From positions 4,340,001 through 4,404,000 of the forward strand of contig NZ_CP138332.1 of the NCBI RefSeq assembly GCF_033955345.1: DNA of 64,000 nucleotides, written 5' to 3'. A program made the position numbers and the translations under genes. The notes under the pieces are model-generated. The model was given only the letters and a program-made list of their open reading frames with translations, made no database searches and was not told the origin of the DNA. Origin of the DNA: Sphingobacterium bambusae (GTDB taxonomy: Bacteria; Bacteroidota; Bacteroidia; Sphingobacteriales; Sphingobacteriaceae). Below are positions 7,491 through 17,219 of this stretch, in pieces; within the stretch, counting starts at the first letter, position 1, and every line of letters begins with the position of its first letter.

Positions 7491-10475
7491 ATGAAACAAA
7501 AATTACTTGTACAAAGCGTTATAACGCTAGCGTTGCTACTGGTATCCTCGTTTCTCTTTGCGCAGCAAAGAAGCATAACCGGAACCGTGGTAGACGAAAC
7601 AGGAAGCCCACTTGCAGGTGCTACTGTAAAAGTCAAAGGTACGACTGTTGCTACCACGACTGATGAAAGCGGTGCTTATACCCTTGAGGTACCGGCTACA
7701 GCGCTCGCCTTAGAGGCTACGTTTATCGGCTACGCCTTAAAAGAAGTGCCTATTGCAGGTGCGCGTGTTGATATCCAATTGCAACCCAATTCGGATCAAG
7801 ACTTGGACGAGGTTGTAGTCGTGGGATACGGTACCGCTCGTAAGAAAGATCTCACTGGCGCGATGGTCACCATTGCCGAAAAGAACTTTAACAAGGGTAT
7901 CATGACCAGCCCCGATCAGCTGATTCAGGGAAAGACACCGGGTGTTATGGTGATCAACAACACTGGGCAACCGGGAGGATCAGTGACCGTGCGTATTCGC
8001 GGTAATTCGTCTATCCGCGCCAGTAACAATCCCTTGTTCGTGTTAGATGGGGTGCCTATGTCTGGAAATTCGCCCTTGCCTGAAGGGCGCGGCGGCTTTT
8101 CTTCCGACCGTGGAAATCCTTTGACCTACTTAAATCCTAGCGATATCACCAGTATGGATATCCTAAAGGATGCATCAGCGACGGCAATCTACGGTTCACG
8201 TGGTGCTAACGGTGTTGTTATTATCAGTACAAAAAAAGGAACACCGGGCGAGCCTAAGGTTTCTATCGGTGCATCTGCCGGTGTTTCGGGCATGCGCGAA
8301 TATCCACAGGTGTTAAGTGCAGCGCGTTTTCGCGAAGCGCTCAACTATTACACGCCGAGCGAGGTTGCCAACGCAGATTTTGGTGGCAATGAAGATGCCT
8401 TTCGCGCCATCACCCGGCAAGCCGTTACGCAAAACTATTATGGCGATGTGACGGGAGGAACCGAAAATGGGAAATACCGCCTGTCTGGAGGCTATCTCAA
8501 TCAAAATGGGGTCATCACCGGATCCCACTTGAAGAAATATACCGGCAACCTGACCGGAAATTTCCGTTTCTTAGAAAACAAACGACTGGGCTTAGATCTC
8601 GCCTTATTTCTTACACAGCTAGACACTCGCTATGCACCGATCAATGCGATGGTGGGTTCGGAAGGGAATGTCATTTCACAAGCTTTACAGTGGAATCCTA
8701 CCTTGGCCATCCGCGATGCGCAGGGGAATCCGACCTTTGTAAGCCCTACCGTGCGAAATCCATTGACTTCCATCGATGCGTTCAAAGATCTTGCAACGAC
8801 CAATACGATGGTGGTAAACGTTTCTCCTTATTATAAAATTACGGACGATTTAGAGTACCGTATGATCTATAGCGCCATGCGTCAAACTGGTAGCCGCCAA
8901 GGTATGTACCGTGCAGGGCTTATCGATCCTGCCTTGGTGCAAGATGAGCAGGCTTTTCTATCAGGCAACTCTGAAACCAATCTACAGCTGACACATACGC
9001 TCTCTTATAATAAGCAGATCAATGACGATTGGAACGTGAATGCCCTCATCGGTTACGAATACCTGAGCTATGACTACCGCACAAATGTATCCTTTGGCGG
9101 TGGGTTCGATTTTCTTGGGTTAGACTATTTCGATTACCTGCAGTATTCACCTGTCGCCCGTCGTGAAATTGGGTCGTATAGAAGCCCTACAAACGAGCTG
9201 CAATCGTTCTTTGCTCGTGGCGGTGTTAACTACTTAAATCGTTACTTGCTCACCGCAACCGTGCGTCGTGATGGTTCTACCAAGTTTGGGGAAAACAATA
9301 GATACGCCATGTTCCCTTCGCTCGCATTAGCTTGGAATGTAGCCGAGGAAGAATTCTTGAAATCCAGCGATTTGTTCAGCCAATTGAAAGTGCGCTTGGG
9401 CTGGGGTAGAACGGGTAACCAAGAGTTCCCTTCGGGAGCATCGTTGCCTCGTTATGTGTTCGACAACCAAAGTACCAATCAAACCAACTTTGGAAACCCT
9501 GATCTACGTTGGGAGACCTCCACAACGATTAACGCAGGTATCGACTTTGCTATCTTAAACAATCGATTGTATGGATCGGTAGACTTTTTCAGTAAAAAGA
9601 CCACAGATGCTTTGTTTGAGCAGACGCTCGCTCAGCCTGCTCCAGCTGGCCGTATCTGGGTGAATCTTGATGGGGAAATTGAAAACAGAGGGGTGGAGGT
9701 AGCTTTAACCGGAACGCTCGTTCGCAATGATACTTGGAATTGGGATTTAACAGGAAACGTCACTTTCTTGAAAAATAGTGTGAGTGGATTAGTGGGATAC
9801 TACGAGACTGGCGCGCTACGTGGTCAAGGTTTCTCAGGCGTACTAGGCCAGCGCATGGTCAACGGTCAGCCTTTGAACGTATGGTACTTGGCTCAATATG
9901 AAGGCATCGACCCGCAAACAGGGATGAGTATGTACCGTGGTTTGGACGGCAGCATCAGCAGCGCTAACGATCCGGCACAGAATAAATTCTACGCCAATAG
10001 TCCAAATCCTACCACGCTGCTGGGCATTTCCACCAACGTAAATTATAAGAAGATCTCTTTGGCGGCCAATATGAATGGCGCTATGGGGCATTACCTGTTC
10101 AACAATACTGCCGCGACCGTGCTTGGGGTGAGTAATCTTTCCACACGGAACATCGGATCAAACTTCTTTGATACTTCAGTACAGGAGTCTACATCCAATT
10201 CATCGGCACCATCTACCCGTTATCTGGAAAAAGGCGATTACCTCAAATTGGCCAATTTGACGCTTAGCTATAATGTGGGCAATCTTGGCAAAACACTTAA
10301 AAATGTCAACGTTTCTTTAACGGGCCAAAATCTCTTTATCATCACTAAGTATACTGGTTTTGATCCGGAGGTTAATACTGATGGGGCAACAAACGGTATC
10401 CCTTCGCTGGGTATCGAGTATTTGCCTTATCCACCATCAAGAAACTTCCTGCTTGGGGTAAACTTTGCACTATAA
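7491..10475 (+). CDS. SusC/RagA-family TonB-linked outer-membrane transporter
   Basis: ATG 7491 starts a signal peptide (KLLVQSVITLALLLVSSFLFAQ); the frame is open earlier, but those residues are not signal-like. A carboxypeptidase-like domain (ITGTVVDETGSPLAG) is followed by the family motif DEVVVVGYGTARKKDLTGA, a plug domain (RIRGNSSIRASNNPLFVLDGVP, read with one break) and a ~700-residue barrel. At 994 residues it has the usual SusC length. It imports a glycan or similar nutrient with its SusD lid, which is encoded 45 bases downstream. No glycosidase, protease or sulfatase lies nearby, so this is an orphan pair and the substrate cannot be inferred. Confidence 0.95.
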   Translation: MKQKLLVQSVITLALLLVSSFLFAQQRSITGTVVDETGSPLAGATVKVKGTTVATTTDESGAYTLEVPATALALEATFIGYALKEVPIAGARVDIQLQPNSDQDLDEVVVVGYGTARKKDLTGAMVTIAEKNFNKGIMTSPDQLIQGKTPGVMVINNTGQPGGSVTVRIRGNSSIRASNNPLFVLDGVPMSGNSPLPEGRGGFSSDRGNPLTYLNPSDITSMDILKDASATAIYGSRGANGVVIISTKKGTPGEPKVSIGASAGVSGMREYPQVLSAARFREALNYYTPSEVANADFGGNEDAFRAITRQAVTQNYYGDVTGGTENGKYRLSGGYLNQNGVITGSHLKKYTGNLTGNFRFLENKRLGLDLALFLTQLDTRYAPINAMVGSEGNVISQALQWNPTLAIRDAQGNPTFVSPTVRNPLTSIDAFKDLATTNTMVVNVSPYYKITDDLEYRMIYSAMRQTGSRQGMYRAGLIDPALVQDEQAFLSGNSETNLQLTHTLSYNKQINDDWNVNALIGYEYLSYDYRTNVSFGGGFDFLGLDYFDYLQYSPVARREIGSYRSPTNELQSFFARGGVNYLNRYLLTATVRRDGSTKFGENNRYAMFPSLALAWNVAEEEFLKSSDLFSQLKVRLGWGRTGNQEFPSGASLPRYVFDNQSTNQTNFGNPDLRWETSTTINAGIDFAILNNRLYGSVDFFSKKTTDALFEQTLAQPAPAGRIWVNLDGEIENRGVEVALTGTLVRNDTWNWDLTGNVTFLKNSVSGLVGYYETGALRGQGFSGVLGQRMVNGQPLNVWYLAQYEGIDPQTGMSMYRGLDGSISSANDPAQNKFYANSPNPTTLLGISTNVNYKKISLAANMNGAMGHYLFNNTAATVLGVSNLSTRNIGSNFFDTSVQESTSNSSAPSTRYLEKGDYLKLANLTLSYNVGNLGKTLKNVNVSLTGQNLFIITKYTGFDPEVNTDGATNGIPSLGIEYLPYPPSRNFLLGVNFAL

Positions 10476-10520
10476 TGGGGTCGATGAACAGCAACTAATT
10501 GAACACAAAAAAACAGAAAG

Positions 10521-12095
10521 ATGAAATTACGATCATTTATATATTTAACAATTGCTGGCGGGTTTGTATTGACCGCAGCTTCCTGCACCAAGCTCGAGGA
10601 GAACTTTCGAAGCGAACTGGAGGAAACCGAAGAAGGCAACGTCGGGGCGGCATCCTTATTGATTAATGCCTATACGTCTTTGAACGTTCCCTACCAGCAG
10701 GAACAGCGCTGGGTGATGCAGGAGGTGTCTACCGATGCGGCCATGGCACCCACACGTGGGGGCGACTGGGATGATAATGGTATGCACCGTGCCATCCATC
10801 TCCATACTTGGAATGCCGACAACGGTTATATGAACAATACCTTTGTGAGTTTGGGTACAGCCATTTACAATGCGGGCAACGTGCTCCGCTTTAACCCTAG
10901 TCCGCAGCAGGCTGCGGAGGCGCGATTTATTCGTGCATTGGTGATGTTTGACTTGTTGGATCTCTATGGTGTGGTTCCTTATCGCGAGGGCGAATCCGCG
11001 GAGGATTTCCGTATACCACCTACTACGCTGCAACCGCAGGAAGCTATTGACTTTTTGGTGGCCGAGTTGACCGAGATTATGAATGCGCTACCGGAGAATG
11101 GACCCACGGCGGCCTACGTAGCCAACAGAAATGCCGCACGTACCTTGTTGATGAAGATTTATCTTAATAAAGGTGCTTTCTTAAATAGGCAATCGCCTAG
11201 CTTTGCGCAAGAAGATATGAATCAGGTTATCACGCTGGCAGGGCAGATTAGCAGTTCTGCGCAGTATACGGTGTCTGCCGCTGGACGTTATTTTGATAAC
11301 TTTGCACCGGATAACAATGTGAAGTCGACGGAAAATATCTTTACGCTGTTCAACCAAAATGGTGAGCGTGGCGGTGCCGTTGATCGTACCTGGAACACGG
11401 TTGCGCACTACAACATGACTCCGGGCGGATGGAACGGCTGGTGTACCTTATCCGACTACTACGATAAATTTACGGCGGATGATGAGCGACGCGGTATTTA
11501 CTATAATTACCCTGCCGATACTACTGGAAATAGGTTGCGCAATTTTCGTCGGCAGAACGTAGGCTTCTTTGTGGGGCAGCAGTACAATTGGAGTACCAAC
11601 CGTCCGTTGATGGCTAGAAATCCTTCCAACGCACCTTTGTCGTTCACGCGAGAGGTGACCATCCGTACTTCCGGCGCTACCTTGGAAGTGGCGGGCATAC
11701 GTCCAATGAAATATGCCTTTGATTATGCCGTCACCGGACAGCGCAACAACGACTGGGTGGTGTTTCGCTATTCCGATGTGTTGCTGATGCGGGCAGAAGC
11801 CATCCTGCGTGGTGGTACTGGGGCGCCGGCAGACGCCCTTGCGCTGGTCAACAGCATACGCACGAACCGCGGTGTTGCCGATTTAACATCTTTAACACTA
11901 GACAACTTGTTGGATGAGCGTGCTCGTGAACTTTACTGGGAGGGTTGGCGCCGACAAGATTTGATCCGTTTTGGTAAATTCTTGGAAGCTTGGCAAGAGA
12001 AGGCAGCTGATCCGGATCCCAAAACATTGGTATACCCAATCCCTAGTCAGCAGATTGCCGTTAACCCTAATCTAACGCAAAATCCAGGTTATTAA
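10521..12095 (+). CDS. SusD/RagB-family nutrient-binding lipoprotein
   Basis: The 524-residue protein begins with a lipoprotein signal ending in a lipobox at AASC (residues ~19-22). The middle shows SusD TPR-like helices (EARFIRALVMFDLLDLYG) and the C-terminus shows RYSDVLLMRAEA and LDERARELYWEGWRRQDLIRFG, both hallmarks of RagB/SusD. It should sit on the cell surface as the lid of the SusC barrel. It is co-transcribed with SusC (45-base gap) and ends at a strong terminator. The binding site is too variable to name the ligand. Confidence 0.95.
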   Translation: MKLRSFIYLTIAGGFVLTAASCTKLEENFRSELEETEEGNVGAASLLINAYTSLNVPYQQEQRWVMQEVSTDAAMAPTRGGDWDDNGMHRAIHLHTWNADNGYMNNTFVSLGTAIYNAGNVLRFNPSPQQAAEARFIRALVMFDLLDLYGVVPYREGESAEDFRIPPTTLQPQEAIDFLVAELTEIMNALPENGPTAAYVANRNAARTLLMKIYLNKGAFLNRQSPSFAQEDMNQVITLAGQISSSAQYTVSAAGRYFDNFAPDNNVKSTENIFTLFNQNGERGGAVDRTWNTVAHYNMTPGGWNGWCTLSDYYDKFTADDERRGIYYNYPADTTGNRLRNFRRQNVGFFVGQQYNWSTNRPLMARNPSNAPLSFTREVTIRTSGATLEVAGIRPMKYAFDYAVTGQRNNDWVVFRYSDVLLMRAEAILRGGTGAPADALALVNSIRTNRGVADLTSLTLDNLLDERARELYWEGWRRQDLIRFGKFLEAWQEKAADPDPKTLVYPIPSQQIAVNPNLTQNPGY

Positions 12096-12121
12096 CAGAT
12101 CTTAGGTTTGTCTATATTACC

Positions 12122-12163
12122 AAAGAGGTCTCCAACATCATCAGCTGTGGAGGCCTCTTTTTG
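12122..12163 (+). terminator. Intrinsic terminator of the susCD operon
   Basis: A 12-bp stem (AAGAGGTCTCCA with TGGAGGCCTCTT, one G-T pair) is followed by five T. Confidence 0.85.
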
Positions 12164-12262
12164 TTCAAGATTGACCGCGTATGGTTTTGCGCTTCCCTAG
12201 ATGTTTTGTATGTTTGGGAATAGCCGATGGGCTAAAGATTTTAAGATGTTACTGTTCTGCCT

Positions 12263-12730
12263 ATGATCACCTACAACACTGCAGCGCTGCTTTTTCCTGC
12301 TATTAGTTTAATTATGCTTGCTTACACCAATCGCTTTTTGGCTTTGGCGGCGCTCGTGCGCAGCTTACATGCGAAATACCTAGAGCACAATAAAGAAGGC
12401 GTGCTGCACGGACAGATAGGGAACTTACGCTATCGGCTTAAGCTGTTGCGGCATATGCAGGGGATGGGTGTGCTAAGCTTTATCACCTGCATCGTGTGTA
12501 TGTATGGCATTTACCTAGAAAGTGTGCTGCTTGCCGAGGTTTGCTTTGCCCTCAGCTTGCTCTTCTTCGCGGTGTCGTTGCTCATCTCCTTTGTGGAGAT
12601 ACAGCTTAGCAACAAAGCGCTAGAACTCGAACTCAGCGATATGGAGGGGCATAGCGATCCTTCACTGGTCCAATATATCAAGAAGACATTTGATCCAAGG
12701 AAGAAGGGGAGTAGTCGAGACCAAGAGTGA
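12263..12730 (+). CDS. DUF2721-like membrane protein
   Basis: The 155-residue protein has an N-terminal hydrophobic helix (ALLFPAISLIMLAYTNRFLALAALVR), a basic cytoplasmic loop, then two more membrane helices (residues ~70-115). The opening PAISLIMLAYTNRFLALA is typical of DUF2721 proteins. The function is unknown. It is a single gene, followed by hairpin repeat T copy 2, which probably ends its transcript. Confidence 0.75.
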   Translation: MITYNTAALLFPAISLIMLAYTNRFLALAALVRSLHAKYLEHNKEGVLHGQIGNLRYRLKLLRHMQGMGVLSFITCIVCMYGIYLESVLLAEVCFALSLLFFAVSLLISFVEIQLSNKALELELSDMEGHSDPSLVQYIKKTFDPRKKGSSRDQE

Positions 12731-12793
12731 TCTAGATTATCGGCATCGGCTCGTCACTTCATCACCATGTGAGCTTATCGCTGCATCACCAAA

Positions 12794-12866
12794 ACAAAAA
12801 AATCCTGAAGCGGGGAGCTTCAGGATTTTTAACTAACTAACCAATTATTAACCTAAATTATGAATA
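12794..12866. repeat. Hairpin repeat T, copy 2
   Basis: This is the same ~70-bp unit as at 4287, with stem AATCCTGAAGC / GCTTCAGGATT and the same tail. On the minus strand a perfect -7 box TACCTTTG (12876-12869) points into it, so the unit could also be a ~68-nt minus-strand RNA ending at the hairpin; the other two copies lack a perfect box. Confidence 0.75.
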
Positions 12867-13021
12867 CTCAAAGGTAGGGATGTTCAGTCTATCGTCCTAA
12901 TTTCGACCATCGATTTAACCTATTTTAACATGATCGAGGTCATGTTTTAGTGTACTTTCCGATGCTGCAGATTACCGCCATCAATCATCACTTTGTAAGC
13001 ATATCGCCTTGTTACTATCCT

Positions 13022-13281
13022 ACCCTCAAACCTTTTCGCCGCTCGCCGCGGCATGGCAGCACTTTTGAAGGCCAAAAGTACTCAAAAGCCTTTGTCTCCT
13101 TCAGGTGCTTTGTCGCACAAGTCCAGCGCACCCAAAGAAAATGTTTGGCAAAGCTGAAATAACGTCGAAATCGCTTTGGATGCGATTCCGACATGATTTC
13201 TAGTCTTTGTCCATCGCTCGATTCCCCAAACATGTTCTCTGTTTCCCAGCACGTGGAAGGAGACTGGAAGAGATACGTTAA
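13022..13281 (-). repeat. Intergenic repeat family A, copy 1 (inverted, diverged)
   Basis: This is a reverse-oriented copy of the ~260-bp unit seen at 17220, 28368, 30761 and 33609. It is the most diverged copy, yet its central hairpin survives: arms at 13164-13174 and 13182-13192, with paired changes relative to the other copies. Open frames here on both strands (about 70 codons) are repeat artefacts. Confidence 0.8.
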
Positions 13282-13440
13282 ACGGGGATCTTTAAGTAAA
13301 GGTTTTTTATCGCGATTTCAATAGTACTTAGTACAGAGTATGTAGACAAGGATCGCGGTAAAATCTAAAGTTATCGCTGTGATCTTCGTCACTATGTCAC
13401 CTTATCATCTCGTCGCTAAACTCACAAACATTACAATCAT

Positions 13441-13603
13441 CGCACCTGCCCAGTATTAACAGCAAAGTCGCCTTATTTTTGTTGCGTCTGTAGAAACTTG
13501 CCTCTCCACTGTCCAATAAGGATGCAACGAAAATTCGCGACAGGGTTTTGGATACTTTTGCCCCACAAAAGTATCGCCCTCGTCCCGGGCTTAGGGACTA
13601 GGT
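13441..13603 (-). repeat. Intergenic repeat family B, copy 1 (inverted)
   Basis: This is a reverse copy of the ~160-bp unit seen at 16950, 28047 and 30403. It contains the hairpin TACTTTTG / CAAAAGTA and the 10-base arms TTTTTGTTGC / GCAACAAAAA (one arm with a substitution here). Together with family A copy 1 it forms an inverted B-A composite. Confidence 0.8.
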
Positions 13604-13720
13604 AGTACATAGTAGTGAGTACAGAGTATGTAGACAAAAATTGCAGTAAGTCCGAAGATCACCGCAATCAATCGTCACTTCATCTCCATGTCACCTTATC
13701 ACCATGTCACTGATAACACC

Positions 13721-13797
13721 AAAACAAAAAAATCCTGAAGCGGGGAGCATCAGGATTTTAACTAACTAACCAATTATTATTAACCTAAATTATGAAT
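13721..13797. repeat. Hairpin repeat T, copy 3
   Basis: This is the third copy of the unit at 4287 and 12794. One base in the right arm is changed (GCATCAGG), leaving one mismatch in the stem. No coding gene ends directly upstream. Confidence 0.75.
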
Positions 13798-13945
13798 TAC
13801 CTATATAACGTAAGGAGATATGGCTATAGTATGTCTGTTTGAAAAAAAAGTTTTGCAGCAGTAATTGCCTTTGCATTTGGGCTTCATTGCTCCTCTAGGA
13901 AGCATATACTTACATTGCGCCGACGAAAGAAGGATTATTATATCG

Positions 13946-14080
13946 TACATTTAGCTTATTAAACGGTCAGGAAGCGCAGGTCAAGCATTGACCTCGGTCA
14001 GCAGTCCAAGCGTGCGATCGCAGACCTTGGCAGCGGCTGCTATCGTTTACCTGACGCGGTCATCAACCAAAAATTGAATA
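13946..14080 (+). ncRNA. Possible structured 5' leader of the VWA/AAA+ operon
   Basis: A -7-like box TACATTTA (13946-13953, 7 of 8 matches) would start RNA near 13960. The leader can form a closing stem GTCAGG (13966-13971) with CCTGAC (14050-14055). This encloses a hairpin AGGTCAA/TTGACCT with loop GCA (13978-13994), a stem CCAAG/CTTGG (14006-14030) with an inner palindrome TGCGATCGCA, and a small hairpin GCAG/CTGC. No known riboswitch consensus was recognised. This is an inference from pairing only. Confidence 0.35.
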
Positions 14081-14081
14081 G

Positions 14082-15203
14082 ATGAAAAAAGCGGAAAGAA
14101 ATAAAGGCTTTGTCTTTAAACAATATGAAGAGCCTTTCCAAACGCCTTTTGATAAGTTGTTCGACATCTTTATGGAGCTTATCACCCATACGTCGGGCGA
14201 TTTCGACGAAGCGATCGATTGGTTGCGGCAGCTGGATCGGGAGTTTAAGTTAACGACTCCAGACTATACCATTGACGATTTTATAGAGGACCTCAAAAGC
14301 AAAGGTTACATCAAGGAGCGTTTGCAGCCCGACGGTACCGGCGGCGTGGATATCAGCTCGAAGTTGGAAAAGGCGTTGCGTCAAAGCGCGCTCGAGCAAA
14401 TTTTCGGTAAGATGCGCAAAGGCAATGCCGGTAATCACAAGACCAAGCATAGTGGAAGCAGCGATGAGAGCACCGGCGATCTGCGCAGCTATCAGTATGG
14501 CGACAACCTCGACAAGATTGCCATGACCGAAAGCCTCAAAAATGCACAGGTGAACCATGGTTTGGGCGATTTCAGCCTTTCGGAGAACGATCTGGTGGTG
14601 GAAGATACGCAGTTTAAGTCGCAGATGAGCACCGTACTCATGATCGATATCAGCCATAGCATGATCTTGTATGGTGAAGATCGCATCACGCCGGCCAAGA
14701 AGGTGGCCATGGCGCTGTCCGAGCTTATCCTTACGCGCTACCCCAAAGATTCGCTAGATGTCATTGTCTTCGGCAATGACGCCTGGCCTATTGCCATCCA
14801 CGATCTTCCCTACCTGCAGGTAGGCCCATTCCACACCAACACGGTGGCGGGCGTGCAGCTGGCCTTGGATATTTTGCGGCGCAAGCGTCATGCCAACAAG
14901 CAGATCTTTATGATCACGGATGGAAAGCCTAGCTGCCTCAACATGCCGGATGGCAGTTACTACAAAAATCCGATGGGCCTTGATCCCTTTATCACCAGCA
15001 AGTGCTACAGTATGGCGGCGCAGGCGCGTAAGTTGGGTATTCCTATCACCACGTTTATGATCACTTCCGACCCCTACTTGCAGGAGTTTGTCGATGAGTT
15101 TACGGAGTCTAATAGGGGTAAGGCTTATTATACTGGACTAGGCAACCTCGGCGAGATGATCTTCGCCGATTACGAAGACAACCGCAAGAAACGTATCCGC
15201 TAA
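14082..15203 (+). CDS. VWA-domain protein (metal-chelatase-like partner)
   Basis: The 373-residue protein has a ~190-residue N-terminal region and a C-terminal von Willebrand A domain. The metal site DxSxS is present (MIDISHSM), with later conserved TNTVAGVQLAL and MITDGKPS. In magnesium-chelatase-like and MoxR systems such proteins work with an AAA+ ATPase, and the next gene is one. The pair probably remodels or inserts a cofactor into an unidentified target in the cytoplasm; no chlorophyll or cobalamin genes are nearby. It has a hairpin-rich leader and lies 102 bases before the ATPase gene. Confidence 0.85.
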   Translation: MKKAERNKGFVFKQYEEPFQTPFDKLFDIFMELITHTSGDFDEAIDWLRQLDREFKLTTPDYTIDDFIEDLKSKGYIKERLQPDGTGGVDISSKLEKALRQSALEQIFGKMRKGNAGNHKTKHSGSSDESTGDLRSYQYGDNLDKIAMTESLKNAQVNHGLGDFSLSENDLVVEDTQFKSQMSTVLMIDISHSMILYGEDRITPAKKVAMALSELILTRYPKDSLDVIVFGNDAWPIAIHDLPYLQVGPFHTNTVAGVQLALDILRRKRHANKQIFMITDGKPSCLNMPDGSYYKNPMGLDPFITSKCYSMAAQARKLGIPITTFMITSDPYLQEFVDEFTESNRGKAYYTGLGNLGEMIFADYEDNRKKRIR

Positions 15204-15305
15204 GGGGCGCATTAGGCCATATTATTCGTTACGATAACATACATTTTCGCATCCAATACCTGCGCACATGCTGCTGTTGCGATGCCTTAAAATAGAATAT
15301 AAAAA

Positions 15306-16772
15306 ATGAATTATACAACAATCAAGACTTTCGGCGAGCTAAAAGCAGCGGGATACACTTCCCTAAGCATCAAAGAAGAACTGCGCCAAAACCTTATCGC
15401 GAAGATTAGCAAGGGCGAAACGGTTTTCGAGGGCGTGCATGGCTATGAAGATACGGTTATCCCCGAGCTCGAGCGGGCTATCTTGTCTAAGCACAACATC
15501 AACCTACTGGGACTTCGTGGGCAGGCGAAAACGCGCTTGGCGCGACTTATGGTCAACCTGTTAGACGAGTATATTCCCGTGGTGGAGGGCTCGGAGATCA
15601 ATGACGATCCTTTCCATCCCATTTCGCGTTACGCCGTGGAGCTGCTGCAAGAGCAGGGCGACAGCACGCCCATCAGTTGGTTGCACCGCAGTGAGCGCTT
15701 TGCCGAGAAGCTGGCGACGCCAGATGTAACCGTGGCCGACCTGATCGGCGACGTGGATCCCATCAAGGCGGCCAATCTACGACTCAGCTATGCCGACGAT
15801 CGGGTGATTCACTTTGGCATGATCCCGCGAGCCAACCGGTCGATTTTCGTTATCAACGAGCTGCCCGATCTGCAGGCGCGCATTCAGGTGGCGCTGTTCA
15901 ACATCTTGCAGGAGGGCGATATTCAGATTCGCGGCTTCAAGCTGCGCCTGCCGCTCGACCTGCAGTTTGTCTTCACCGCCAATCCGGAAGATTACACCAA
16001 TCGGGGTAGTATTGTCACACCGCTGAAAGACCGCATAGGTTCGCAAATCTTGACGCACTACCCGCGTTCGGTGGAGGTCGCCAAAACTATCACGCAGCAG
16101 GAGGCTGGGCTAGATGAGGCGCAGAAAGCACATATCTATGTGCCTGAGCTGGCGCGAGATATCCTCGAGCAAATAAGCTTTGAGGCACGACAGAGCGAGT
16201 TTATCGACGCTAAAAGTGGTGTCAGCGCCCGCATGGGTATCACTGCCTTCCAAAATCTGTTGAGCACGGCCGAGTTACGCATGCTGCGCAATGGCGATAG
16301 CCACACGGCGGTGCGCCTCGGCGACTTCCTCGGCATCATCCCTGCCATCACGGGCAAGGTAGAGCTGCTCTACGAGGGCGAGCAGGAGGGGGCTTCCACA
16401 GTGGCCATCACGCTGATCGAAGGTGCCGTCAAAAGTTTGTTCCCTACGCTGTTCCCCAAGATCGAAAAGCTGGAACGCGAAAACGAGCGCTATCCTTACG
16501 ATGATATCATCCGTTGGTTTGCCGATGCAGAGGGAATTCAATTGCCGGATGAGCTTACCGATGCCGCTTATCAAACGGCTTTATTACAAGTAGAGCCCTT
16601 GCAACAGCTGATCGCCAAATACCAGCCTGATACGCCGCAGGAAGATATTTATTTCTTGAGCGAATTTGTGCTTTGGGGATTAACGCTCTTCAATAAATTA
16701 AGCAAGTATCGGGTGGATAATGGGCTGCAATTTCAGGATACCTTCCAAGGATATTTAAGGAATAATTTGTAG
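15306..16772 (+). CDS. AAA+ ATPase, magnesium chelatase/MoxR-like
   Basis: The 488-residue protein has a Walker A motif GLRGQAKT near residues 69-76. The Walker B position reads SIFVINELPDL, with Asn-Glu instead of Asp-Glu, as in some chelatase-like ATPases. Sensor-like FVFTANPEDYTNRG follows. The C-terminal ~200 residues form the helical lid region. It should work with the VWA protein encoded upstream. A hairpin terminator follows. The cellular target is unknown. Confidence 0.85.
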   Translation: MNYTTIKTFGELKAAGYTSLSIKEELRQNLIAKISKGETVFEGVHGYEDTVIPELERAILSKHNINLLGLRGQAKTRLARLMVNLLDEYIPVVEGSEINDDPFHPISRYAVELLQEQGDSTPISWLHRSERFAEKLATPDVTVADLIGDVDPIKAANLRLSYADDRVIHFGMIPRANRSIFVINELPDLQARIQVALFNILQEGDIQIRGFKLRLPLDLQFVFTANPEDYTNRGSIVTPLKDRIGSQILTHYPRSVEVAKTITQQEAGLDEAQKAHIYVPELARDILEQISFEARQSEFIDAKSGVSARMGITAFQNLLSTAELRMLRNGDSHTAVRLGDFLGIIPAITGKVELLYEGEQEGASTVAITLIEGAVKSLFPTLFPKIEKLERENERYPYDDIIRWFADAEGIQLPDELTDAAYQTALLQVEPLQQLIAKYQPDTPQEDIYFLSEFVLWGLTLFNKLSKYRVDNGLQFQDTFQGYLRNNL

Positions 16773-16801
16773 TCCACCTATTGAAATACTAGTTCTATGA
16801 T

Positions 16802-16838
16802 TGCGGCCGATATTTTATCACCTCGGCCGCAGTTGTTT
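16802..16838 (+). terminator. Intrinsic terminator after the AAA+ ATPase gene
   Basis: A 9-bp GC-rich stem TGCGGCCGA / TCGGCCGCA (with the T before 16802) is followed by a T-rich tract GTTGTTTT. Confidence 0.7.
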
Positions 16839-16949
16839 TGCTGATCGTGACAAGGTGATGAAGTGACAAAGTGATGAATTGATGGCGGTAATTTTATACT
16901 TTACCACCATCCTTATCTACATACTCTGTACTCACTACTACATACTATC

Positions 16950-17110
16950 GAATCCCTAAGCCCGGGACGTGGGCGATACTTTTGTGGGGCAAAAGTAAAC
17001 AAAACCCTGTCGCGAATTTTTGTTGCATCTTTGTGGGGTAGTGCAAAGGCAAATGTGTACAGACGCAACAAAAATAAGGCGACCTTGCTGTTAATATTGG
17101 GCAGGTGCGG
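16950..17110 (+). repeat. Intergenic repeat family B, copy 2
   Basis: This ~160-bp unit starts at TCCCTAAGCCCGGGACG and ends at TTGGGCAGGTGCGG. It contains the hairpin TACTTTTG-TGGGG-CAAAAGTA and distant arms TTTTTGTTGC / GCAACAAAAA. It is preceded by octamer-repeat sequence (16847-16890) and followed by repeat A copy 2. An open frame across it on the minus strand recurs with each copy and is not a gene. The 16773-17700 spacer holds only these repeats and the terminator. Confidence 0.82.
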
Positions 17111-17219
17111 TAGAAACAAACGATCAGCGCTACCCTTATCCCAATACCAGTAGTGACACGGTGACTAGGTTACAAAGTGACGATTTATAGCGATCGATTA
17201 CCAATAGTATACGATCCTC

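Noticed and set aside
12950..13233. Overlapping ~70-codon frames on both strands
   Set aside because: They lie within repeat family A, recur with every copy (KPFRRSPRQGITFEG-type reading) and have no independent gene signals.
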